A stretch of 64,000 nt of DNA from Petrosia ficiformis (Eukaryota; Porifera; Demospongiae; Haplosclerida; Petrosiidae), in NCBI GenBank assembly GCA_947044365.1, contig OX345643.1, positions 3,676,001 through 3,740,000 of the forward strand, read 5' to 3'. This document shows, piece by piece, positions 1 to 12,500 of this stretch (position 1 is the first letter of the stretch; each line of letters opens with the position of its first letter). The notes beneath the pieces were generated by a model, which ran no database searches, was not told the DNA's origin, and saw only the letters and a list, made by a program, of their open reading frames with translations. Position numbers and translations under genes: made by a program.

Positions 1-514
1 ACAAGGGTAAGTAGTGTAAAGGCATTGTGTACAGGTGTGTACTGTTTGCTGTCTGCTAACAGGCCAAACATTGTTTGAACCTACTATTTTAGTCTAAACT
101 TTGCAACATCAATCGTCGATAATGTTTGTTGATCTGATATTGTCTCATTGTATGTATGTACATGTATGTACATGTATCTTGTTTTATTATTAATCACATT
201 AATTTTTTTTATTTCACAGGAAGTTCGTGATAGTCGTGTGTTGGAATGTAAATTCTTTCACACAATGATGGGGTATTCAGGGTTTGCTGTAATGACATAT
301 GAATATCAGTTTTTTGTGGTTTCTGATTCTGATCGTGATAAAGAAAACATAAGAGTCAAAGCTATGGCCAACTTACCTTGTAAGAAACCTCTCATCTTTC
401 TCTGCCCTACATGTGCATACTTTCTCCGTCACTGTCTGACTGTCTCTCTGTCTCATCTCTTTGTCTCTGTCTGTCTTCTTTCTCTCTGTCTCCATTTTTG
501 TCTTTATCTCCCCC

Positions 515-554
<40 letters not shown>

Positions 555-3500
555 CCTCCAATCATTAGCTAGCACACGTCCTACCTGTTGGGCTGTATTA
601 CCTCAAGGTAACAGCGTTGGTATACTGGCTGCTGTGGAAGACAAGTTGTACCATATACTTCCATTTGAATCAGTCCCTATTGTAAGTTTAGTACATGTAC
701 AGTGTACTATCATAATTATTAACTAAACTATGAAATATAAATTATATAAATGTAACTAAATCAACATTTTCAGTAAAAACAAATCTGTAATTCAGCCAAA
801 TAGGTTCTTATTGGCACTGTGTCCAGCGATAGTTACATATAGTCATGTACCCTGTAATAAATCCATGTTAGCAAAACTTCCATGTAGCATGAGGTAGTTG
901 AGGTTACCAAATCCACATACATTTCAAAACTGACGACAAGCAAACACACATATGCAACAGTTTCTTAACTCTTTTGTGACGTACATGTTGGGTAATTAAT
1001 CATTTAACTGCAAGCCTTCACAGCTTGCACACACTACAGTTAGTCAATTAAATCATATATAATTTTTGTAGCAGCAATTTCTACTTCACTGTAATTAGCT
1101 GTTAGTATATACATTGTATATTGGATGCTTTTTCCCGTTATGTCATTGTTATATAGATGATTAGTTGTAAGAAAACTTCTCCTCAGTGGTCTTCTATTGC
1201 TATATCATTGAATGGCAAAGCAGCTGCTATGATTGACACGGAAGGCTATATATGGGCTGGCTCTTCAGATTTCAAGGTATACAATACATGTAACGTGTAT
1301 GTGTGTATAATATGAGACAAAGCACATGGGGCTAGTTTCAAGTAATAGTATGATGAATGCTTTGAAGACACATGAAAAGATTTAAGCAAAACTCAAGTGC
1401 TTGCGTTTGAGCATATTTTGAGTGATTATACTCAATGCTTGAGTTCTTTCAATGTGCTTTGCCACATTTTAATGTATATGATTAATATATATGAGATATT
1501 TCTAAAACAAATGTATTGTGATAATTATTATATTACACACTGAATCTAATGCATGAGTTAGCCATGTACATGTAATCCATACAATACATGTACATATTTT
1601 ACTATTTTACTATCAACAACTTGAATGCTGCCTTATTCTAACTGCTACGTATACAATTGTGACAGGGACTCCTTCAGCTGTTAGCCAAGTTATGCTTCCT
1701 ATCCAATCTCGCACACTCATTTTTCTTACGTACATGTACTTATTATAATGAATGATATCATGTTTTGGCTAATACTTTATAGAAGAGACATAACTTCTCG
1801 TCAGCTGATGATTCATATAACAGATAATTTCTTTTTATATTATTAGACATCAGAAACAGAGTTTGACACACAAAGTACAGCACAAGTTCACCAAATGGAG
1901 TGGTATGTTTTGTAGTGAAATGTACAGTAATAATATTATAACAATTGTTACATGAACACCTTCCTTGTCGGGGAAATTTGATCAAATGCTTACCTTTTAA
2001 GTGCTTATTATTCAGCTGATTTGTTCAGAATACCATTGAAGAACGATGTTTAAATGTAGTGAGAATTTAAAAGTACATGTAAGTGTTTGACCTGTTGAAA
2101 AAAGTCACTTTCTGTAAGTTGGACTGCTGCTATTTACATAATATAATTATATATTTTATAATTATATGTATAGTAATATTGTACAGGGGCTTATAATTAT
2201 ATTATGGTATGAACAAATGTTGGATTTTCCACATTCAAATGAGTTGTTATGAAGTAAAATTTATGCTTTCCTATTAGGAGGAAAATAGCAAGTCAAGTGG
2301 TTGTAGTCCCAAGGGCAATGTCCACACCTTCACTTAATTCCATAACTTCCACACTGTACACAACACAGACTTTTATCTTATTTAGTTAGATAGGGGACCT
2401 TCTAACGAAGTCATAGATACCAAAATCATGCTTCGTTAGTTGGAGAAAAGCAGCAAGGCGAGTGTTTGTAAGTGCAATGGACAGTGCCAACGCCCACACA
2501 TAACGTCTTTGTCAATTCGATTGCTTATATCTTTGACTTGTTTGGCTTCAATTTTTGCACTATATAGCTCGAGGCACATGTAGTAGACTACCTTGTGTAG
2601 ACATTTAGTTGAAAAATATCAAAGGACTTCAATAATGCTAAAGCAGTTATTCATTTATCAAATTTGTATAATTAAAATATACGGTCACGAGGGCTGCGCG
2701 TTAATTAGATTCATAATTATCATAATAGTGCTAAACAAACAAGTATGAATACTTACAGTGACAACAGTGGGGCGAGTCTACGAGAGGAAGACATGCCAGG
2801 AGCTAGTTTGGTGGGGGTAATCCAACCACATTAACAATACCAGCACTAAAGCGTTGGTTACAATGCAGAGCTGCTCCAACTAAAGGCAAAAAGATGGAAT
2901 TAGTGGAAAGCATACAGGTGCTACATGATACAACTACATGTATATAAAATTACAATACATAATGTACAGAATATAAATTACAAAGTTATAAAAAATAATA
3001 ATAATGATAGCAGAATTATTATTTACATAGTTATAATTACATACAAATTTAGAGTCAATGCTTACATAAGGAATGGATGGGACAAGCAACTTATTGATCC
3101 AGACAATGCAAAACAGTCAGTCCAAAATGAAGTTACTTCTCTTTTGCCCAATGATGGCTGGATAGATATCAAAAAAACCTATTTAGCATTCACAAATGCT
3201 CAAATCATTAGTTACTTTGTGACAAGAGCAGCTGATGATGGATTGCCTGCTGCAGATTTTAAATCAATCAATAATTCTGCTTGCAATCTTTACCGTTGTG
3301 GGCATGTCCAGAAGATCGAGGTGTGTCATAGATTCAGTTCAAATATTCTTCTCATTCATGCAAATTGCCTGCCTGAGATGAAGAAAGATAGATTGTACAA
3401 GCTAGTGATGCAGTTGACAGGGATAGTTTTGAAAAAGCCCATGCTCAGTGCATTTGTCCAGCAGGATGCGGACCAAAAGCAAGTTGTAAGCACATTGCTG

Positions 3501-6500
3501 CCTTGTGCTATGCTTTGGAAGAGATTAGTAGACTAAGGCAGCTTCCTGATTTTATTACCTGTACTGATAGGCTACAAACTTGAAATCAGCAAAGACCTCA
3601 AAAACATCTACCAATACCAGTTGAGGATATGCGTACACGTAAACATGAGATTATGCCACCCAAAATAAGACCTGCTCAGCAATCACGTACAGTTTCTGAG
3701 TTTGATCCACGTTCAGAAGCATTGAGAACAACTGACCTAACAGCATTTTGCTGCAGCTAGATAAACCGTGTTCATTCACGCAATTACTAATTCCATCTGT
3801 AGACAACATTGAACATGACCATAGCTACTACTCTGACACTAGTACTGCCACTGAAATGAAATGGGCACATGGTCCAGATCAACCAAAGCAGAATATATAT
3901 TATAGATGCATGAGTTATAACATCACAAAACATTTCTAAAGTTAAATCTTGTTTAAGTGTCAGTAACATGACTCGACTTGACATAGAACATAAAACACGG
4001 GAACAGTTCAATACTTCTATATGTGATCGAATAGTAACTCAAAAAAATATTATCATTGCTCTTCTCTGTCACTCACTTTATCCAAAGCCTCTTGATCCAC
4101 TTCCTCCATCAATTGAATGGGGATAAAAAATGAGCTAGTGGCTTGTAACTACATGTATTACAGAAAGTACATGATCAATAATGGCCACAGTGGTCTCACC
4201 ACCAATCCTTGTGGTTTCATTGTACATCTTACAATGGGATGGTTGGGTGCATCACCAGATGCTAAGGTTTATGACCCATCATGTAATGGCATTGCTGAAT
4301 TTTAAATGCCCATACTCTAAGCGAGACAAGTCACCCCAGGAATCATGTCAAGATCCAAATTTCTTTTGTGATTTAGCAAACAGGTCATTTCATAAACACA
4401 ACTACTTTCACCAAGTGTAACTTCAGTTGTTTGTGAGTGGGGATATGTTTAATTGGTGTGACTTTTGTGTATATACTCTAGTTGGTGTAGCAGTAGAAAG
4501 AATTTACCCATGTAAGGAATGGCAGTCAATTAGAAGATTATTATGACAAGTACATAATACCTGAAATAGTGGATCCCCTTTACAAACCCAGTTATCTTAT
4601 AATTGTAGTACTAATAAATGAATAACGCAGTGCACACATTATGTCAGTTCTTTAAAATTATCAAAATAATTATATTCACTGGTTTTGTAACACTTTTTAT
4701 AATGTTATATATGTTGTAACACGTGTAACAATCCACTTTGGCGAGTCAGCTCTTTATAGGAAACAGTTTTGACATGAAAGTCACAGCCCCTGATGGAGAG
4801 ATTGAAATCAACCTTTTGTAGGTGTTGTGATTTTTATAATTTGAAAAAGGTGCATTGTTGTACATGTAGCTCTGGTAGAGACGAGTGTTGGATATAAAGT
4901 TCTGTAGCATCTATAATAACTCTTGTGGTCGGATACTGCTGCTTAAAATTCTTGGGCATGTAAGTGTCAATAACCTCTTTAGGTGGCCACAGTGGAATCT
5001 GCTTAAATTGGATAAATAGAAAGTTGATCCAAGTAGTAAAGATCCTTGACACAGTTGACTGTGATATGCCAAATTGATAAGCAATATCCTGCTCCAATAA
5101 TCCAAGACGGAGACGAACTAATATTAAAAAGAATTCATCAATAGGAGACAAACAGCGTGGTCATCCCTTGTTGCTTTGGCACAGGATTTTCTTTGAGTCT
5201 CTATATTGTAACATAAGAGCTGCTGGTCTCAAGAAGTCAAAACAGATCTTTAAGTAATTATATGATGGGAATCCAGTATAAAATGCAATCTTTGGATCAT
5301 TGTCTGCGACTTTTGACAGTCTCAACTTTGAATTACTTACAACCTCCTTTTGTAATATTGTAATTTCTTTCTCTAATTGATTTATTTTTTCTTTAAACTT
5401 AACTATTTCCTCATATCTATTTCATCGGTATTCACACCTATCTCCTTCACATCTAAATATTCAGCTGGTTTTTCATGGTTGATTTACTCTCAGAAAATCG
5501 TAAGCATCTATGCACTAAGCTTGTAGTTGGACAGATACTTGTGTTGGTAGATGAGGAAGATTCTCTGTGGGAAACTCGTCAGGTTGTAGCTTACGCAAGT
5601 GAGAATTTACAAAATGTCTACTGCACACTCTACTAATGCCATTAATGGGTAAGTTTTTTCTACCTATCTGATGTATCCAATGCTTCAAAAGAACCTTGTT
5701 GGAGACTGGTAATGAGTGGAAGGAAAGATGTTTCTCTATCTGACCTACTGCTACACCCAGGAACAGCACAAGTGTTTACCATATTTGGTTAATCACTGTT
5801 TACTTAAGTAATGTAAACTTGTGATTATGATAATTATGAATCTAATTATACAAATTGATAAATGAATAACTGCTATTGCAACACGTTTGATGTCTGTAGA
5901 CATCAGTGGGAGTTACAAGTTAATGTTAATTAATAATAATTATTACTAGTGAAATAACTGCCTCCGGCCGTCATTTCACTAGGTCCTCGTAAAATCATAA
6001 TGTGTTATAGTCATAAAATAAATCAATGATTACAAATTATGAAGATGAAAGAGTAATGATGAATAACAAAAATGAAGAATAAACAACAATACACAGATGC
6101 CCATCTTATCTTTTTTCATCACTCTGTCTTCCGTGCCTTCGACGGTTTAAGCTAGGCAAGCGTAGTATGTTCTAGTGTAGTATGGTCTTTAAAAGAATTA
6201 TTATCTTGCATCATAATTTATATATTTATACTACAAATGAATGTAATAAATCTCTTGCTCTCTCTCTGACTATGTTCAATTTTCTCTATCTTTGCTGTTC
6301 TAAACGCCTCTTTCTTTGCCTTGACTTTTTCATTTTATCACTCTGTGAAGCATGTCTTCCTGTTCATGTAAAAATTGTTCGAAAAATTGTCAAGCAATTG
6401 TGGACACAGACACTACATACTGTTGTTATGGAATTTCCTGAAACTCGATCTTCTATTCTAGTTCACACAATTTCTGAAATGTCTCATACTTTCAATGTCA

Positions 6501-9500
6501 TCGTCGTGTTTGTTTGTGTCTATCCCAAGTAATAAACTGTATCTGTATCAAACTGACTTATCCTATGTCTTCTCATTCTATGTCTAACTCTATCAGATGT
6601 TAGCTGGGCTTCATTCTCGATCAGTTAGTGTTGTCCATCTTTTTCTATGTCTCTCCCCATCCAAAGATCTCCTGAACTCTCTTTCTACTACTGTCTAAAC
6701 ACCTCTTCTCTCTCTGGCTACCATATCCAAAGATCTCCCAAATTCACTCTCGTAGTACATTCTAAGTGTAGTACACTACAGGGTCATTCATTTGTCTATC
6801 TTTACAAATGTTAGCTGGGCTGTGTGTGTTTCTATCTCTATCCGACGAGAATCAGAATTAGACAAGAGAGAGAAGAGCTTTGGAGACAGTAGTAGAAAGA
6901 GAGTTCAGGAGATCTTTGGATAGACAGAGACATAGACAAACACAGACAACACACACTGATATAGAGAGAGAAGTCCAGATAACATCTGATAGAGATAAAC
7001 ATAGACAAACACGGACAGGACTAACTGATATAGAGAGAGAAGCTCAGCTACCATCTGATAGAGGTAGACATAGACAAACATGGACAAGACTAACTGATAT
7101 AGAGAGAGAAGCTCAGCTAACATCTGATAGAGATAGACATAGACAAACTGGACAAGACTAACTGATATAGAGAGAGAAGCCCGATAACACCTGATAGAAA
7201 TAGACTTAAAATGAGCCTGTAGTGTACTACATCTACACATGCGTAGCTTAAACCACCACAGTACTTCAGTAAGAACAATATTGACTCAAACAGAAAAACA
7301 TGCTGACAGAATGATGAACAAAGATGAGTCAGACAAAGAAAGAGGCATTTAGAACAGTAAAGACAAGTACAGAGAAGATTGTACGGAGTCGGAGAGAGAG
7401 AGCGAGGAGACATAACATTTAGTTCATTAAACAATAATTATTAATTGAAAATTACAATATATTCATTATTCATAGTATATAAATTTCATTATTGTTATTA
7501 CTGTAGATAACAAGTGTATATAGAGAAAAAACATTCCTGATTGTTTTACAAATTTAAGTGAAGATAAAAGTATCCCTATGACTGCTTTGTGGTGTCCAGC
7601 ATTGATAAAGTCAGCCATGATTACTAATCATGGCTGATTTTATCAAGCATGAAAGACAACAGCTCATTATAGTTATTATTTTGATTATCTACTCTCCTGA
7701 CTTTTCAAAGGACCTTGTAGAACTTTAGGAATATATTTCAGGCAGAATAGCTAACTATTACTTCCAGTTTCTAGTGATGGGCGATATATCGATATTATAT
7801 CGACATCTTCGATATTGGGCAATATCGATCAGTGACCACGCCCATTTATTAATGTTAAATCACTAATTTTTATTAAAATTATTCATTATTAATGCACATG
7901 CAGCAAGCATAAGTAGATTTGCAGCTGGGACTTTTGCAATATGCAGCTGTAAATATCGTATCGATTTGATATCGATATCAACGATATTTACCTTATCGAT
8001 CGATATCGTATCTGTTTGAAAAATCAAATATCGCCCATCACTACTACGTAAGCAGCTTTCTTCTGTAGAGCTCGAGCGCGCGTTCTTTTACACGCCACTT
8101 CCATTAATTGACCAAGATCCCGGGAATGACGCAACTTCCTTAACTACGTATACAACGCATACTCGCGCAAGTGGACACAAGAAAATATATTATATAATTT
8201 TATATAATTATTATATATATTATATAGATTCAACCCCGTGGAAAGCAATCATAGGGATGGCCCTACAGGCCATAATAATTCTTTCAATGACCATACTACA
8301 CTACTATGCTCAGAACATACTACGCTTGCCTAACTTAAACCACCAAAGGCAGTATTAAGCTAGTGTATAATATTATAGTATGCACAATAGTGATATATAT
8401 ATATATATATGTGTGTGTGTGTATAGTTTACATATAGTAGGCTATGAGTGAAACAATTCTCAGAGTATTCAACATAGTTCAGATTACTACTACTAATAAT
8501 GACTGTACATGTATACTGCAAATAGTTTTTGTGGCCTGTAGGGTCATCCCTATGATAGGGTGTGATGTATTTACATGTATATTTATGTTTGTGTCACGTA
8601 TACATCGTATGTGTAGTTAAAATAAGTTGGGTCATTCCAGGGAGCTTGGTCAATTAGTGGGCATGGCACATAAAAGTGTATATTTGAGCTAGCACTCCAG
8701 GCAGGAAGAAAGCATCTACATATGTACATGTAGCTTGTATAAAATGGAACAAAATTTGAAAGTTACATAAGAACCTTAAAACAGTAAGCATAGTACATAT
8801 AACTACATGTATAATAGGCTATTGGGTTTTAGTAAAGATGGTAGACTATATGATCATCACAAAAAATACTTTTTTCTCCATACACACCACTAATCATGTT
8901 ACAATCATATGGTATCAGTTGTTGCTAGTTACATGTATCTGGGTGGTTACAATTTACATTTGTATCATAAGATCAGTAAAAATCTATTGATTCATGTACA
9001 TATCAATTACATTGTAATTTTCATTTCAGGGCTGCCAATGACTTCATTGTTTTGTTGTTTGACAAGTTTATGTTTCTCAAAGGACTTGGTAAACACTGGT
9101 GCAAGTATCTTTTCTATCTGTAAGGTGTTATGTAATGAATAAAGTATTATGTTACACAGCCTGTTGATCTGGTAATTAGTCGTTAAGGTTTTATCTCACG
9201 CTATCATGATAACATGACGTATGGCACATTTCTGACTATATACCATAATTATTCATTTATAGTGACTAATATATGTTCACATGAATTTCTTTTTCATTTT
9301 GGAGTTAAATCTGTTCACAAAATGCATGAACTCAAGTACACTATCAGTAAACTGTGCATAAATTATTCATAATGTATATTATTTATTAATTGTTATACAC
9401 TGTACACTCATAGTTCTATACTTGTATACACTAGTTGTTTAGTACTTAACAGTCTCACTAGGCTTCCTGTACGAACCACATCTGTTCTTCAACCTGAAAT

Positions 9501-12500
9501 TGATGGTGTTAGAATACTCACTAGCTTCTACTGTGAATTCCTACACAAAGTCTCATGTGAGCTATATAACAACTCTAAACCTGACTGTTTTGAGTCACAG
9601 TATTAAATAATCATTGAACCACAACCTTATTCATGCTTGACAGCTACCACAAATACTACAGCATGAATAATTTTTTGTATAAACTCATTCAGTTGGGTAT
9701 ATAAACGTTTCTACTGTAGATTGGAAAAGATTTGCTGTGGTTTAAATTTGCACAGTCCATAATTTGTGAAAATAATTGAATAGCACAAAAAATAGATATT
9801 GCACTTGTTAAGGGTGGCAGATCAAATTATCAAATATTAAATCTAGTGTAACCTTCTAAAACATTTGCCCATTCTGCAGTACAATAATTGTAATTAGTTA
9901 TGACAAAATTACATTTGGCCAGACACATTGACCATTCAATATGCAATTGTTATTAATTTACCTTATTTGTATATAGATCAGGGGTCATGTTATGAGAATA
10001 GTTATCAGCACCAATTGCTATAAGTATTTCTAATTAATGACTGTTTTTCTTGTGTGCTACTATGAATGTTTTTGTTTTTCAGCTTCAACATTGTCAGTGC
10101 TCAAAGTAGCTTCCTTACAACCTGGTGCTATACTTAATGATGCATACAAAGAATACAAAGTTAGTACTGGTGATTACACATTATTTACAAAATACATTGT
10201 GACTATATATACATGTAAGTTGAAGTTTGAGTGGAAAGAATTACAGAATCATAGCTAATTCAATATTTCCATTCAAATTTTTCTTCTGAAAAAAAGACTT
10301 GTAGATGAGTTTTCATTTACAGTATGAATATTTGTAGGAATAAATTGCATAGTATTTACATTAAAACTCACTATCCAACTACATGTATAAATCTCAGGAA
10401 ACACATAGTATAGTAATTATACTGCACTTTATGAGCTGCGTCTCTCAATAGTAAAAGTACAGGTTGTATGTATCAGTATTTAACACCATATGTGACTGTA
10501 GATGACAAATCAGTGACTTGGAAAATCATAATTTTGATTTAATTAAAGCTTAGCTTTAAATGTTTGTACAAAATTCAAACTATTGCTCCACCTAGATGCT
10601 GATGTCCTGTTCACAAAAGCTGAACAGTGAGTATTTTTACATGAGCATACATTTTCATCAAAATTATGAATTTTAATTGACTGTTTTTTTTTTGCATCCA
10701 CTATCACATGAATTTAGGAAGTAGGCATAATTCAAAGATTGAGTAATTTTTAGTTATTGCAGTAATTCTGAAATAATGTAATTATTTATGGAACTTTGGC
10801 TGGAATGGTTCATGCCATCATGACAGTAGAAGTGGTACTACACTAGGCAGGGGTAGTGTTTTATTGTAGTACCATGCTCTAAACGTCACCTGCATACTGT
10901 GCATAGGCAGAGTGGAGGGTTACTGTAATCGTTTTATGTGTCTGTCTGATTGCTTTGTTGTGTTATCATTCAGTACTCATCACTGACCAGAACACAATAG
11001 CCTTATTATTTTGATTATCCACGTTTCTTAATTTGTAGAATGTTAGGGATATATTTCAGCTAGAACACCAATTAGTTCTCACACTGACAAACTCAAATAA
11101 ATATATGTATTGCAGACATGAACAGTATGGTCAGTTTCTACGTAAACTACAAGAGGCTTTCTTCTTATTAGTAGTCCTTAGAGCTTAAGTGCATGTTCTA
11201 TTACATGCCATGCCCATTAGTTGACCAAACCCCCGAAGTGACGCAAATTTCTTAACTACATACACAATGTGTATGTGACACAAACATAATTATAAATATT
11301 ATTATTATAATTATAGAAATTCAATCACTGTATAAAACATTTTACTTGCGTCTCCAATTGCTAAAAACCTGGTGAGAACACTGGTCAAGCTCATGTTGTT
11401 TCCACACCTTGATATTGTATTTCTGTTGGTAGAATCTATTAATTTTGTCATTGTATACTATACTTATAAATGTTGGTGCTGTAGTCTAAAAAAGTGTCTC
11501 TAGTTACTTCTTCTCTAGATACTACATGTACATATGCAATACACTGTATTTGTGAGTGTTCACTCAATGATCTCCACTTAGGGTGATGAGAGCCATAAGG
11601 CTGATGAGTACGTTCGTTACATTAAAGACCAACTACCAGATGCTGTTAAGCAATGCATACAAGCTGCTTCTGAAGAGTATCAACCTTCAATCCAACAGGC
11701 ACTACTAATGGTAATATCAAAATAAATAATGTATGTATTTCATCTGCATGTATCTATTTATCAATCAGTCTACAATATTTAATTATGTGTTTTTATCAAT
11801 ACTAATTTCAATTTTTTTTATTAGTCCGCTAATTTTGGTAAGGGATTCTTAGGTCCAGAAGTATCACAGGATGTTATTAGATTATTTGTTGAAACTTGTC
11901 GTTATTTAAGAGTTCTGAATACAGTTCGTCTCAAGAATGTAGGAATACCCATCACTTACAGACAGTATCCATGTAACAGTACTGTACTACATGTAGTATT
12001 AAGTACTTTGTTTACACATGTTATGTGTAAAACATACTCACAGTTAACAAACATGCAAAATACGCATAAACATAAGGACTATTACAAAAACTGACTAATG
12101 CTATAAAAATACAGTGTATTACTGACAGTGTGGAAGTTGTGTTCTCATACATATAGCCACACTTCCATTTGCATTGTCACTGCAATTTGTTTATCCTTGA
12201 TTTATGTGTCAGATTTTCTCGTCTCTCTCCTGGAGTACTAAATGATAGATTGATTAATAGGGAGATCTTTCCTCTGGCCTTAGAAGTATGCAACTACCTA
12301 AAGATACCTCCTGCATTAGGGAAAACTAAAGTATTGAGACAATGGGCTCAGAGAAAGGTAATTACAAATATATGTGAATGATTGATAGGTATTTCTGCTG
12401 GCTATGATGATAACAAGGCCTAAACACTGTATGATTGAATTTTTTTCATTTGATTACCCATTAAGTTTTAAAAAAGAAACACAAACTGGTTAGACGTTTT

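Larger units (their letters stand above)
2642..5873. mobile_element. ISL2EU-type DNA transposon, decayed, with terminal inverted repeats
   Basis: The ends form an inverted repeat. The left end reads agcagttattcatttatcaa at 2642, and the reverse complement of the right end (to about 5873) reads the same with a single-base difference. The match continues inward through gattcataattatcataat (left copy ending at 2726), with about 30 extra bases in the left arm. Between the ends lie two opposed coding remnants: a SWIM/YqaJ gene on + and a THAP/DDE transposase on -. This two-gene layout is known for the ISL2EU superfamily, so the assignment rests on both gene content and ends. Frames are interrupted, so the copy is non-autonomous today. 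Confidence 0.75.
6128..8348. mobile_element. Foldback element cluster with flanking inverted repeat
   Basis: The segment around 6141-6205 (taggcaagcgtagtatgttct, then gtgtagtatggtc and aagaattattat) returns inverted at about 8275-8348. Between these arms lie a long imperfect inverted repeat, the 7540-8280 TIR element and the MITE nested in it. I read this as a foldback transposon that received later insertions. Confidence 0.55.
1903..9029. other. 7.1-kb VPS16 intron filled with transposons
   Basis: This is the largest VPS16 intron. It begins after the exon ending in GAGTG and ends before the exon starting at 9030. It contains the ISL2EU-type element, the foldback cluster and several MITE copies listed separately. 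Outside those I see only AT-rich sequence and no further exon. Confidence 0.7.

Noticed and set aside
148..726. 192-codon open frame on + as a separate gene
   Set aside because: It is two VPS16 exons (220-379 and 569-681) joined by readthrough of a CT-rich intron; homology and donor/acceptor sites support the spliced form.
6880..7240. Open frames on both strands with repeating [12 protein letters not shown] units
   Set aside because: They are translations of the tandem units in a foldback repeat; both strands are open because of base composition.
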